Source: an uncultured Saprospiraceae bacterium (GTDB lineage Bacteria > Bacteroidota > Bacteroidia > Chitinophagales > Saprospiraceae). From it: a DNA stretch of 13,317 bases. Location of the stretch: NCBI GenBank assembly GCA_937967535.1, contig CALCMV010000265.1, positions 1 to 13,317 of the forward strand. The letters run 5' to 3'. Of this stretch, positions 5,397 through 13,317 are shown one piece after another (position 1 is the first letter of the stretch; every line of letters starts with the position of its first letter). The position numbers and the translations under genes are program-made. The notes below the pieces were generated by a model, which saw nothing but the letters and a program-made list of their open reading frames with translations, did not search any database and had not been told where the DNA came from.

Positions 5397-8300
5397 ATGT
5401 CTTATACAACAAAAACACCGTTTCATACCGTCCGGCTGCGATTTACAGGCGACCCTGTCTTTGTGTCTTTATTTGAAAAAGATGCTATTCGACTGACGGG
5501 TGATGCAGAATCATTTAGGCGAGATTTTCAGCGATTATTTCAAAAAAAGGTCGTGGATAAGGGGAATTACAGTAAATTTTTGGAGTATCATCATACCGAA
5601 AATTACGAAACGGCAACACTTTCTATACATATCGAACAGCCCAAACACCGCCGCTATCCTGCCTTTGATTTAGAATTTGATTATTTATATAATAAAAGTG
5701 AAAATGGTTGCTTGGGCATTGTTCCGGCTATCGCTGCGGAAGCTTTTGGCGTGGATGAAGCGGATTTGAAAGAGAAATTGGAGGAGAGTATTCGCTTGAA
5801 TTTTAAACGAAATTCGCGGCTGCGTTCTATGTATTTTGTCATTCCGACCTTGTGGTATAAATCCCTGAAATTGGAAACAACCGAGTTGAAACTTGATTTT
5901 TTGACTCCCGCCCAACTCGCTCAAATTGAAGATAAAAAGAAGGATGAATGGTTGCCCAAAGTTGCTCGTCAACTCGTTATTCCGCGTCGTGTAGCCTATG
6001 GGCGCGAGGAAGAATTGGAACGTATGGCGCGGGTCTTGAAGGGAAAATTTAATCGAAATATTTTGCTTGTAGGTGCATCCGGCTTAGGCAAAACCGCGCT
6101 AGTATGGGAACTCGCGCACCAAAAAAAGGACTTAGGTTTTAATCAGATTATTTGGGAGACTACTGCTTCTACGCTTATCCGGGAACTGACAGGCGATGTA
6201 GGTTGGGAACAAAATCTGGCGATACTCTGCCGCGAACTTTCGGAAAAGGGCGAAGTGCTGTATGTCAGGAATTTTCTGGAACTTTTTGAGGTCGGGCAAT
6301 ACTCAGGAAATGATGTGAGTATGGCAGAGTACATCCGTACTTATCTGAGTAGGGGAGAGGTCAATATGATTACGGAATGTACGCCCGAAGAACTCGCTCA
6401 AATAGATGTACGAAGCCCGAACTATACGGCACTGTTTCAGACGATTAGATTGGAAGAACCGCGTACTGGATTGGAAGATATTATTGTACAGAAAGTGAAC
6501 GATATTGCCCGTTTGGAGAATGTCGTCATTGAATCGGATGCGATAAAAGAGACGATTCGACTCAACCGCCGTTTTACGCCATATTCGGGTTTTCCCGGCA
6601 AGCCGATTCGCTTTTTGGAGAGCATTTTACTGAATCAAAAAAATGCGGATAAACGTGAGCAGAAAATACAACAAAAGAAGATACAAACCCGCATTGACCG
6701 TTCGGGAGTGATAAAATATTTTTGTGAAGAAACGGGCATGCCTTCCTTTATGGTAGACCCTAAGCAAAGCATTGATGTGGGCGAAGTGCGCGATTTTTTC
6801 CGTAAAAATGTCTTTGGTCAAGATGCTGCGGTGGATAGCGTGACGAATATGTTTCCGGTGGTCAAAACCGACCTTTCGAGGCAGGGCAAACCGATTGCAT
6901 CTTTCTTTTTTGTCGGTCCTACGGGGGTAGGCAAAACCGAATTGGCGAAGGTATTGGCGGAGTTTATGTTTGGCAATCGAAAACGTATGCTGCGTTTTGA
7001 TATGAGTGAATTTAGCAATCCGTATGATGTGCAGCGATTGACGGGTTTGGGCTACTATCAGGATGGGTTGCTGACGGCGGCGGTGCGGCGCGAACCCTTT
7101 TGCGTCTTATTGTTTGATGAAATCGAAAAAGCGGATTCGACTTTCTACGATTTGCTCTTACAATTATTGGGTAGCGGACGACTGACGGATAGTTCCGGCA
7201 GATTGGTCAATTTTTGTAGTACCATCGTGATTATGACTTCAAATATCGGTGCGAAAGCCTTGCAATCTGATAGAATTGCTTGGAAACAAGAGGTTGATAA
7301 TGAGTCGGTTAATCTGCATTTTATGTCGGAAGTGCAAAAGCATTTCAGACCCGAATTGCTCAATCGTATGGATGAGATTATTGCTTTTCAACCCATTTCA
7401 AAAGATGTTGTCAAATACGTAGTGAATCGTGAAATTGACTTATTCAAAAAACGCGAAGGCATTGCTTACCGCGACATTGAACTGAATATTTCGGAGGAGA
7501 TTTTAGACCATTTTGCAGTGACAGGCTACGACCCGAAATACGGCGCGAGGCAGATACAACGCACCTTGCGCGAAGGTTTGGTTTTGCCATTATCCAAGCA
7601 ATTAAATTTGCATGATTTTGAAGATAAATTGGTCGTGGATGTCACCTTGAAAAATGGCGAAACGCACATTGAAGTACAAGCTGACCCTTTGAAAATGGAA
7701 TTGCTGGTAGAAGAACTTGCGCGTGACCGTTGGACGGAACATGCGGCGCATCTTCGCCGAAGTATTGCCAAGATGCAGGAGGGTAGTTTTTACCTCAAAT
7801 TGATGAGTGATTTGGATATTTTGGAACGCGAAAAACGACGTTCACCTAAGTCATTTTGGGCGGATGCAGAGAAGGCAAAAAATTATACAGATAGTATTCA
7901 AATCAAAGAAAACGTACAATTAATGACGGAAGATGTGCGCGATTTGGAGGAGGATTTTGTGTTGGTAAGTATGGGTTTGAAGTATTATAATGAAAGCCTC
8001 GTAAAGCGCACCGAAGCATGGGAAGCCTCATTTGAAGGACTCAAACGCGAACTCTATAAGCGTGTACATGCAAATTGCGACCATCGAAAAATTGCTTTGA
8101 TTGGAAATTATGCGGTGACAGCGATTTCATTGTATATTGATTTATTAAAAACACAAAATTATGATTATCAGTTGTTTGGATTGTGGTATCGTAAAGAATA
8201 TTATGAGGAAAAAGTAACGATAGTCACCACAAATGAAGATGGTAGCAGCAAGGTACACAACGATACACGAAAAGATTATATACGAGTGGAAGAACAAATA

Positions 8301-8672
8301 GATAAAAAATTGAAATTTGAACGCGAGGAAGAAAATGATATGTTTATTGGTGTAGAAATACGTATTGATGGCGACTGCGCGGGCGCGTATCTTGACAGTG
8401 AGGACGGGCTACACAAATGGAAGTTGAAAAACGGGCAGCAAGAGTCTTATTTCGTACAAAGTACAAGCGATGAAGAATTGAAATTGCCGGAAGATTTGCA
8501 GCGTAAAAATATTTTCAAAAACCTAAAAGAACGCCGCTTGTACGAACCCACACATTTGAAAGATAAAAACTACAATATTGACCGCGAAATTCAACGCGGA
8601 AATTACTTGGATTTGATTAAAAATGCTTTAGACAAACGATTGGAAAAGAAGATTGATGAGGTATTGCAATGA
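5397..8672 (+). CDS. ClpB-like double-AAA+ ATPase fused to release-factor-2-like (PCRF) domains without GGQ
   Basis: This 1091-residue soluble protein seems to couple a Clp/Hsp100-type unfoldase to a ribosome-factor-like tail; its true role is unknown. Residues 1-190 form a region that is not the usual Clp N-domain. AAA-1 has Walker A GASGLGKT (226-233), but the Walker B acidic pair is replaced in VLYVRNF (Arg291, Asn292). AAA-2 is complete: Walker A GPTGVGKTE (507-515), Walker B VLLFDEIEKA (570-579), sensor 1 MTSN (613-616), arginine finger FRPELLNR (650-657) and sensor 2 YGARQIQR (715-722). No ClpB middle coiled coil is evident between the modules, and no IGF/L ClpP-docking loop was recognised. 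From about 795 the helical part with SPKSFWADAEKAK (816-828) resembles domain 1 of release factor 2. Residues 895-1030, including VEIRIDGDCAGAYLDSEDGL followed by HKW (986-1008), resemble the PCRF domain, but the SPF/PxT codon-reading motif and the GGQ domain are absent. No operon partner is evident. The start is the first ATG. I am sure of the ATPase and fairly sure of the release-factor similarity. Confidence 0.85.
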   Translation: MSYTTKTPFHTVRLRFTGDPVFVSLFEKDAIRLTGDAESFRRDFQRLFQKKVVDKGNYSKFLEYHHTENYETATLSIHIEQPKHRRYPAFDLEFDYLYNKSENGCLGIVPAIAAEAFGVDEADLKEKLEESIRLNFKRNSRLRSMYFVIPTLWYKSLKLETTELKLDFLTPAQLAQIEDKKKDEWLPKVARQLVIPRRVAYGREEELERMARVLKGKFNRNILLVGASGLGKTALVWELAHQKKDLGFNQIIWETTASTLIRELTGDVGWEQNLAILCRELSEKGEVLYVRNFLELFEVGQYSGNDVSMAEYIRTYLSRGEVNMITECTPEELAQIDVRSPNYTALFQTIRLEEPRTGLEDIIVQKVNDIARLENVVIESDAIKETIRLNRRFTPYSGFPGKPIRFLESILLNQKNADKREQKIQQKKIQTRIDRSGVIKYFCEETGMPSFMVDPKQSIDVGEVRDFFRKNVFGQDAAVDSVTNMFPVVKTDLSRQGKPIASFFFVGPTGVGKTELAKVLAEFMFGNRKRMLRFDMSEFSNPYDVQRLTGLGYYQDGLLTAAVRREPFCVLLFDEIEKADSTFYDLLLQLLGSGRLTDSSGRLVNFCSTIVIMTSNIGAKALQSDRIAWKQEVDNESVNLHFMSEVQKHFRPELLNRMDEIIAFQPISKDVVKYVVNREIDLFKKREGIAYRDIELNISEEILDHFAVTGYDPKYGARQIQRTLREGLVLPLSKQLNLHDFEDKLVVDVTLKNGETHIEVQADPLKMELLVEELARDRWTEHAAHLRRSIAKMQEGSFYLKLMSDLDILEREKRRSPKSFWADAEKAKNYTDSIQIKENVQLMTEDVRDLEEDFVLVSMGLKYYNESLVKRTEAWEASFEGLKRELYKRVHANCDHRKIALIGNYAVTAISLYIDLLKTQNYDYQLFGLWYRKEYYEEKVTIVTTNEDGSSKVHNDTRKDYIRVEEQIDKKLKFEREEENDMFIGVEIRIDGDCAGAYLDSEDGLHKWKLKNGQQESYFVQSTSDEELKLPEDLQRKNIFKNLKERRLYEPTHLKDKNYNIDREIQRGNYLDLIKNALDKRLEKKIDEVLQ

Positions 8673-8865
8673 AAATTTTTTTAAATGAAAATATCAATAA
8701 CAATAACAATGAAAATTGCAATAAAATTAATTTGAAATAAAAAATAAAGTAAAAATTAACACAAGTCATTGATAGTGAGTATTTTACCTAATTCACCTAA
8801 TTCATATTAATATTTTCATTTAAAAAATTTTCATTTTCATTTTCATTTCAAAGTTTTTATTTCAA
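8667..8865. repeat. AT-rich inverted and tandem repeats between convergent genes; possible bidirectional terminator
   Basis: This spacer separates the stops of the ClpB-like gene and the S9 peptidase gene. An inverted repeat of about 25 bp (around 8669-8693 and 8811-8836) differs by one base in an A/T run. A 13-bp inverted pair, tttgaaataaaaa (about 8732-8744) and tttttatttcaaa (8853-8865), is also present. Short tandem words occur here too: caataa (8695-8710), acctaattc twice (8786-8803) and cattttcattttcattttca. No GC-rich stem is seen, so a classic intrinsic terminator is unlikely. Confidence 0.5.
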
Positions 8866-10803
8866 AAAGTTTTCCTGCAAAAAGAGTGCGATAGCTTCAT
8901 TCATTCTATCTCGATTTTCCTTTTTTCTAAATCCGTGTCCTTCATCTTTGGCGAGCATATACCATACTGCCCCGCCGTTTTCTCTGATGGATTGCACCAT
9001 TTGCTCAGACTCGGATGCGGGAACGCGGGGGTCATTGGCACCTTGAATGACGAATAGTGGTTTGTTTATCTTTTTGGTGTGATTGGTGGGCGATATGGAT
9101 TCGAGAAATTGGCGCATTTTCGGGTCACGCTCGTCGCCGTATTCGGCTCTTCGGAGGTCGCGTCGGTATTCTTCGGTATTTTCGAGGAAGGTCACAAAAT
9201 TGCTGATACCTACAATGTCAATTCCACATTTCAATTTATCATTATATTTAAACATCGAAGATAGCACCATATATCCGCCGTAAGAACCACCAAATACGGC
9301 AATGCGTTTTTCGTCATAAGCCGGATTTTTTTCAATCCATTCGATGAGTTTGCCGATGTCTTTGACCGAATTTTCGCGCAGAAATCCATTATCCAGTTTA
9401 AGATAATTTTTGCCATAGCCTGCCGAACCGCGTACATTCGGAGCGATTACGGCGATGCCCATTTCATTCGCCAGAAAAGCATAAAAAGAAGAAAAATACG
9501 GAATGTGTTGCCCTTCCGGTCCGCCATGAATGGAAATCATGACGGGGAGGTTTGCGCCCGCATTTTGCGGCTTATACACAAAGGCGGGTATTTGTCGTTT
9601 TTTGCCATCTACCTCATCGTAGGTATCGTACATGATTAACTCTACTTCGGGGAATGTTTTGGTATTTAATCCACCGACTTCGCTTGTTGTCCATCGCTTG
9701 TTTTGCATGGTATTGAGGTCTATCGAATACACGTCGCCGGGCGTTTGTGTAGTGTTTAGTACCATGCCTAGTTTATCTTTGGTCGGATGAAATTTCAAGC
9801 CGTATATTTGTCCAATCGGGAGATTAGGTACTTTTGAATATTTGTCGGATGTCAAGTCCAGCGTATATAATTGGCTAAAACCATTTTCGTTGACGGTAAA
9901 AGCAGCTTTCGTTTTATTTACATTCGTTACAAAATTTTCTACATCCCATTCAATATCATCTGTCAAGTAGGTCAATTTGCCGGTTTTGACCTCATATTTT
10001 GCCAGCGTTTTAAATTCTCTCCCCTCATCTGCCGTTACGTAAATGTGGCTTCCCGTTTTGTTCCATGCCAAAGGAACGAAGACCGCTTCTTTATCGCCTT
10101 CGTTCATTTGCGTCAATTTATTGCTATTGACATCCAAAATAAAGGCATTGGAATTGGTGCTGGATAGGTATTGAAGTACAATCAATTGGCTATCGTCCGG
10201 CGACCAACCATTGACCATCCAATAACCACCTCCACGGTCTATTTTGAGCGCGGCTTTTTTGGGAGCAGCCATATCCGATACGTAAATATCAAAATCTTTT
10301 GTATTTCTTCGCGTAGATGTGAAAGCGAATTTACCGCTTTTATTCGACCACTTAATTCCAAAATTGACCGAGCTGCCATCACTTATCATTTCCGATTTGC
10401 CCGAACCCATATCGTACCAAAATATCTGTGCAAATTCATTGCCGCCACTGTCTTTCGTAAATAGAAAACCATCGTAATCAGACGAAGGACAGAACAGACC
10501 ATTGGTGACAGGTTCGTTGAAAAATGTGATTTGATTTCTGGCAGCACCCGGACTGCTGACTGTATGTAATTGATTGGTGTTTCCAAATCGTGTGGATATG
10601 AGCATGCCCTTGTCATTGGGCAACCAATCTTCCAAAGATGCCGCCCTCGCATTTTGATATTGCTGGACTTGAACTTTGATTTCTTCGGGAATTTCGGGAA
10701 TATCTTCTAGTACTAGATTTCCGATTTCTCTGCGATTTTGTGAATATGACAAATTAATTGTTGAAATCATAATTCCGATTAGAATTAAATGATGAGTTTT
10801 CAT
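8857..10803 (-). CDS. Secreted S9-family prolyl-oligopeptidase-type serine peptidase
   Basis: A 648-residue serine peptidase (acylaminoacyl/dipeptidyl peptidase type) likely exported to the periplasm, where it would cleave short peptides. Residues 1-21 form a signal peptide: basic start, hydrophobic stretch LILIGIMISTINLSY, cleavage probably near Ser21. Residues of about 50-390 contain repeated beta-propeller blades with TolB/S9-like elements (for example GWSPDDSQLI at 199-208 and LKFHPTKDKL at 336-345). The C-terminal alpha/beta-hydrolase domain has HGGP (426-429, oxyanion region), nucleophile Ser507 in GGSYGG, Asp591 in GANDPRVP and His623 in DEGHGF, a complete triad. Length is normal for the family. 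It converges on the ClpB-like gene and has its own 178-bp upstream spacer, so it is probably monocistronic. No defect was seen. Confidence 0.95.
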   Translation of the reverse strand: MKTHHLILIGIMISTINLSYSQNRREIGNLVLEDIPEIPEEIKVQVQQYQNARAASLEDWLPNDKGMLISTRFGNTNQLHTVSSPGAARNQITFFNEPVTNGLFCPSSDYDGFLFTKDSGGNEFAQIFWYDMGSGKSEMISDGSSVNFGIKWSNKSGKFAFTSTRRNTKDFDIYVSDMAAPKKAALKIDRGGGYWMVNGWSPDDSQLIVLQYLSSTNSNAFILDVNSNKLTQMNEGDKEAVFVPLAWNKTGSHIYVTADEGREFKTLAKYEVKTGKLTYLTDDIEWDVENFVTNVNKTKAAFTVNENGFSQLYTLDLTSDKYSKVPNLPIGQIYGLKFHPTKDKLGMVLNTTQTPGDVYSIDLNTMQNKRWTTSEVGGLNTKTFPEVELIMYDTYDEVDGKKRQIPAFVYKPQNAGANLPVMISIHGGPEGQHIPYFSSFYAFLANEMGIAVIAPNVRGSAGYGKNYLKLDNGFLRENSVKDIGKLIEWIEKNPAYDEKRIAVFGGSYGGYMVLSSMFKYNDKLKCGIDIVGISNFVTFLENTEEYRRDLRRAEYGDERDPKMRQFLESISPTNHTKKINKPLFVIQGANDPRVPASESEQMVQSIRENGGAVWYMLAKDEGHGFRKKENRDRMNEAIALFLQENFLK

Positions 10804-10981
10804 ATATTTTGTTTTTCTGCGAAACGTTTATAATGAAAATTGATAGGATAAAAATAGGTTTTATATTTAGATTATGCAAGGGCGTATTTTTTTATCATTA
10901 CTTATTTCATTTTTATCCATTCCCAACTGCTGATATTGCGTTAATTTTTATTTAAAATTGCTAAAAGGCTTATACATTTTT

Positions 10982-11536
10982 TTATTTTCCGTCTCCATAT
11001 TCTTTCTTTGTGTCCTCGTATAGTGGGATGCCGTATTCTTCTAAAAATCCTGTGGCTATGCTAACCCATGTGGCATCGGCTTTTGGGTATATATCAGGCG
11101 TTGCAATAATGGCTTCCAATGTCAAATCTTGATAGTTTCGCCCCAATTTTTCATCAAAGAATTGAATCGTGTTAATGAGTTGTTGAGCTGCCTTTTTCCG
11201 ATTTCTGCGAACTGCTCTTATCGCCGAACTCGTTGCATTAAGTTTAAATTCGAGAAAAGTGAAAAAGTTGTCTTCAAAAATGATGGCATCACAATAGGAA
11301 TCATCATATCGGAGCATTCCCTCTTTACCATCAATAGGAATGAAGTTGACTTCAGATTGGTTGGGATTTATGATAGAGAAAAACACAGCATTCTCATCCA
11401 CTTGTTCAACAATTACAGATGTACCGCTTTTCCGTTCTTCCACAATAAAAAAGTGTTCTGCGGACGAGATTTCGTGACAATCTTCAACTCTGTCAATATT
11501 TTTTAATTTCTCTAATAAGGCTTCGGATGGTTTCAT
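10982..11536 (-). CDS. Small PD-(D/E)XK-nuclease-like protein, second gene of an ATPase pair
   Basis: This 184-residue protein is not one I can name. Its centre reads like a PD-(D/E)XK nuclease core: Asp83 in YCDAIIF, then twelve residues later Glu96-Phe97-Lys98 in FFTFLEFKLNA, with the acidic and E-x-K residues on two adjacent predicted beta strands. A basic helix, RAVRRNRKKAAQQL (107-120), with Gln118/119 follows, as is typical after this motif. A further strand, LEAIIATPD (140-148), follows. This suggests a metal-dependent nuclease or a non-catalytic relative; the motif is seen, the activity is inferred. Its ATG overlaps the stop of the ATPase gene in the string ATGA, so the two are translated together. 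The C-terminus is complete and the stop lies 178 bp from the peptidase start. It could also be a partner protein that has lost catalysis. Confidence 0.75.
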   Translation of the reverse strand: MKPSEALLEKLKNIDRVEDCHEISSAEHFFIVEERKSGTSVIVEQVDENAVFFSIINPNQSEVNFIPIDGKEGMLRYDDSYCDAIIFEDNFFTFLEFKLNATSSAIRAVRRNRKKAAQQLINTIQFFDEKLGRNYQDLTLEAIIATPDIYPKADATWVSIATGFLEEYGIPLYEDTKKEYGDGK

Positions 11537-12942
11537 CTTCGGGCAAATGATTTGGTGTGTAGGTCGTATAAGGTTCTGAAATCGTTGCTCAATTCTTCGG
11601 AAACGGTGTCTAAGTAATTTTGGTCGATGACTTGGGTGCGTTCATTGACTAAATTCACGCAGTAGCCTTCTCCTTTTTCATCGGCTTGGCTTGGATTGAG
11701 CGAATATGCGGCAAAGTCATTAGCTTTAATAATACTTTGACTATCAATGAGTTTTGAAACTTCTTCTCGCGCATCAGGATTTTTTTCTATGACGCGATTG
11801 GCAAATAATAAATTATTAAATACCGTCAATACATAAGGGCTGTGTGTCGTGATAATGACTTGGTTATCGTCGTCGGCATTCGCCAGAATAGCCAATAATT
11901 CTATCATCAGTTTTTGCGCTTCGGGGAATAAATGCGCTTCCGGTTCTTCTATGATTCTGAATACTTTTTGTTGTTCGATTAATGATAAAAAGATGTCTTG
12001 TAGTATTCTGATGGATTCTTGTTGACCGGAGGAGGCGTTGTTGAGGTGGACAGACTTGTTTTCATTTGGAAGCATTATTTTTTCACCTTGATTGTCAATC
12101 TTATAATCGCCCTTCAATATTTTTGTTATGGTTTCATAAATGCTAATAAAATTATTTTTGTCAATATCGCGCTTAGAATTAGCATAAAAATCAATCAAGC
12201 TACCAAAGTCGCCGTATTTTTTGAAGAAACTTTTTATTCTATCGGTGCGCTCTACGAATTTTAGCATCAAAACCTCATCAATCGTTTGTTCTTTTTGAAT
12301 AGATGAATTTCCTTTATTTTCCTCAATTTTTCTTTGAAGATTCGCAAAAAAATATTTCTCAAATATATCGGAATAACTTACCGTAGCATTTCTTCCTGCA
12401 ATGACATACAGAGAAGAGTTGTGAAGACAATAAAACATATCATTAACAAGAGAAGATAAGGTACTTGCGTACATGGCTTCATTTTGTTCAGCCAACATAT
12501 TTACAACTGAATCTTCTGTATTTACTCTGTTTTTTTGAAGTTCGCGTTTGAGTTGTGTAGCTCTCTGTTCGAACTTATTTGTAGTTGTGTCAATATCAAA
12601 TTTTACTGAGATGCTTCTTGAGTTGGAGTTAGGAGCTATTTTTATGTATTCAAATATCTTGTAATAATATGTAATGCTAAAATCAAAATGGTCGGATCCG
12701 AAAAAGTCATAAAATTTATTGCGAATAGTAGGTGCGAAATCTCTGTCAATGTCAAAATCTCCACGAGTTGAATCTTGATAAACCTGATTGAATAACTCAT
12801 CCCTCAAAGACTTAAAAAAATAAATCAACTTCGCAATCGTACTTTTCCCACTCGCCTGTTCACCAATCAACACCAATACCTTATTCACTTCTATTTCAGC
12901 GTAAGGAATTGCCATGAAATTTTCTATGACTATTTTTTGCAT
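11533..12942 (-). CDS. ABC/OLD-type AAA ATPase (AAA_15/AAA_21-like), first gene of a two-gene module
   Basis: This 469-residue cytoplasmic ATPase is of the SMC/RecF/OLD-like ABC group. The nucleotide site begins at once with Walker A GEQASGKS (27-34). The middle (about 50-290) is helical and variable, including a likely coiled coil near 115-150. The second half has an ABC-type signature ASSGQQE (303-309), Walker B RIIEEPEAHLFP (329-340) and the switch histidine in TTHSPYVL (365-372). No TOPRIM domain follows, unlike OLD or GajA proteins, and the chain ends about 95 residues after the switch. Proteins of this architecture (AriA of PARIS, PtuA of Septu) act as sensors or assembly platforms for a nuclease or toxin partner in phage defence. 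Here the partner would be the overlapping 184-residue gene. The start ATG leaves 96 bp to the hemL stop. Function is inferred from architecture. Confidence 0.85.
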   Translation of the reverse strand: MQKIVIENFMAIPYAEIEVNKVLVLIGEQASGKSTIAKLIYFFKSLRDELFNQVYQDSTRGDFDIDRDFAPTIRNKFYDFFGSDHFDFSITYYYKIFEYIKIAPNSNSRSISVKFDIDTTTNKFEQRATQLKRELQKNRVNTEDSVVNMLAEQNEAMYASTLSSLVNDMFYCLHNSSLYVIAGRNATVSYSDIFEKYFFANLQRKIEENKGNSSIQKEQTIDEVLMLKFVERTDRIKSFFKKYGDFGSLIDFYANSKRDIDKNNFISIYETITKILKGDYKIDNQGEKIMLPNENKSVHLNNASSGQQESIRILQDIFLSLIEQQKVFRIIEEPEAHLFPEAQKLMIELLAILANADDDNQVIITTHSPYVLTVFNNLLFANRVIEKNPDAREEVSKLIDSQSIIKANDFAAYSLNPSQADEKGEGYCVNLVNERTQVIDQNYLDTVSEELSNDFRTLYDLHTKSFARR

Positions 12943-12982
12943 GTATTTTTCGTTTTATTTTTTGTAAAAATACAGTTTTTTC

Positions 12983-13044
12983 GCGTAACATTCGGTACGG
13001 ACAGGAATACCGTCATTCGTCGGTACAAGTTGTCCGTGTTACGC
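12983..13044. other. Bulged inverted repeat at the hemL 3' end and ATPase leader
   Basis: gcgtaaca (12983-12990) pairs with tgttacgc (13037-13044), and cggaca (12998-13003) pairs with tgtccg (13031-13036), with a 7-base bulge on the left arm. The right arm includes the hemL stop codon. Read in the transcribed minus direction, the stem is followed by GAAAAAAC, not by a T-tract, so it is not a standard intrinsic terminator. The internal word gaataccgt and the word gtcggtac also occur in the palindromic repeats at 4127 and 5050, which may mean a decayed relative. Confidence 0.45.
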
Positions 13045-13317
13045 AAACACCACATCCAAACTCTCACACATTTTCCCAGCCGCTTCGTCCAAATCCGCCT
13101 CCGTATGTGCTGCCGAAACAAAGCCCACCTCATAACCCGAAGGACCAAGATAAACGCCACGTTGCAACAATTCGTGATGCAGAATTTTGAATTTTTCCAT
13201 GCTTTCTGCTTGAATTTGGTCGGCACGGGTGATGCGCTCTTTGGTGAAGGCGACCCAGAAGATAGAGCCAATATTTGGGAGGGTCATTTCGTAGCCTTTT
13301 TCGTTGGCGTAGCTTTG
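13039..13317 (-). CDS. hemL: Glutamate-1-semialdehyde 2,1-aminomutase, C-terminal part (partial)
   Basis: This is the last 92 codons of a PLP-dependent aminomutase that makes 5-aminolevulinate for haem synthesis from glutamate-1-semialdehyde. The visible part matches the HemL C-terminal domain: NIGSIFWVAFT, then FKILHHELLQRGVYLGPSGY (the region E. coli reads as FFHMMLDEGVYLAPSAFE), then EVGFVSAAHTEADLDEAAGK. The frame stays open to the window edge, so the ATG at 13285-13287 is internal and the true start lies beyond 13317. The stop is TAA at 13039-13041. This housekeeping gene is upstream of the ATPase/nuclease-like pair, on the same strand. Confidence 0.95.
   Translation of the reverse strand, partial: QSYANEKGYEMTLPNIGSIFWVAFTKERITRADQIQAESMEKFKILHHELLQRGVYLGPSGYEVGFVSAAHTEADLDEAAGKMCESLDVVFA

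Noticed and set aside
5397..8672. Plain housekeeping ClpB
   Set aside because: It has no Clp N-domain, no evident middle coiled coil, a degraded Walker B in AAA-1 and a 320-residue C-terminal extension, so it is not the standard disaggregase.
12971..13044. Intrinsic terminator for hemL
   Set aside because: In the transcribed direction the stem is followed by an A-tract, not a T-tract.
12930..13271. 113-codon minus-strand frame overlapping the ATPase start
   Set aside because: It overlaps the hemL 3' end in another frame. The HemL frame has clear family motifs and this one has none.

Overview
The window looks like chromosome of a low-GC member of the Bacteroidota. This is an inference from AT-rich spacers, short leaders without clear Shine-Dalgarno sequences, promoter-like TAnnTTTG words with an upstream TTTG, and the gene content (secreted S9 peptidase, bestrophin-like channel, beta-carbonic anhydrase, HemL). 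No rRNA, tRNA or CRISPR array was seen.

Left part (1-2412): a bestrophin-family membrane protein and a beta-carbonic anhydrase lie on the minus strand, carbonic anhydrase upstream. Both could handle bicarbonate. The spacer between them carries degenerate 7-bp arrays in opposite orientations, and one array is split by a 139-bp MITE-like element with 17-bp inverted ends, a 10-bp target duplication and a 23-codon transposase-like remnant. A second family of 7-bp repeats follows the bestrophin gene.

Middle (2413-5396): a complete 1643-bp insertion sequence (14-bp terminal inverted repeats, 7-bp target duplication, transposase with the IS4-type Y-R-E-K signature) sits 69 bp upstream of the carbonic anhydrase start. 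It appears to have separated that gene from its promoter. Next comes a small NAD(P)-binding SDR-like gene flanked by two inverted copies of a palindromic repeat (4127-4302 and 5050-5312). The copies share a perfect 49-nt block, while their outer arms are copy-specific yet self-complementary.

Right part (5397-13317): a 1091-aa ClpB-like double-AAA+ ATPase has no Clp N-domain, a degraded first Walker B, and a C-terminal part that reads like the N-terminal and PCRF domains of peptide chain release factor 2, with no GGQ domain. It converges on a secreted S9 prolyl-oligopeptidase-type peptidase. Then comes a translationally coupled minus-strand pair: an ABC/OLD-like AAA ATPase and a 184-aa protein with a PD-(D/E)XK-like motif. 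This pair has the architecture of a two-gene defence module. The window ends in the 3' part of hemL. The two strongest candidates for undescribed biology are the ClpB-release-factor fusion and the ATPase/nuclease-like pair.
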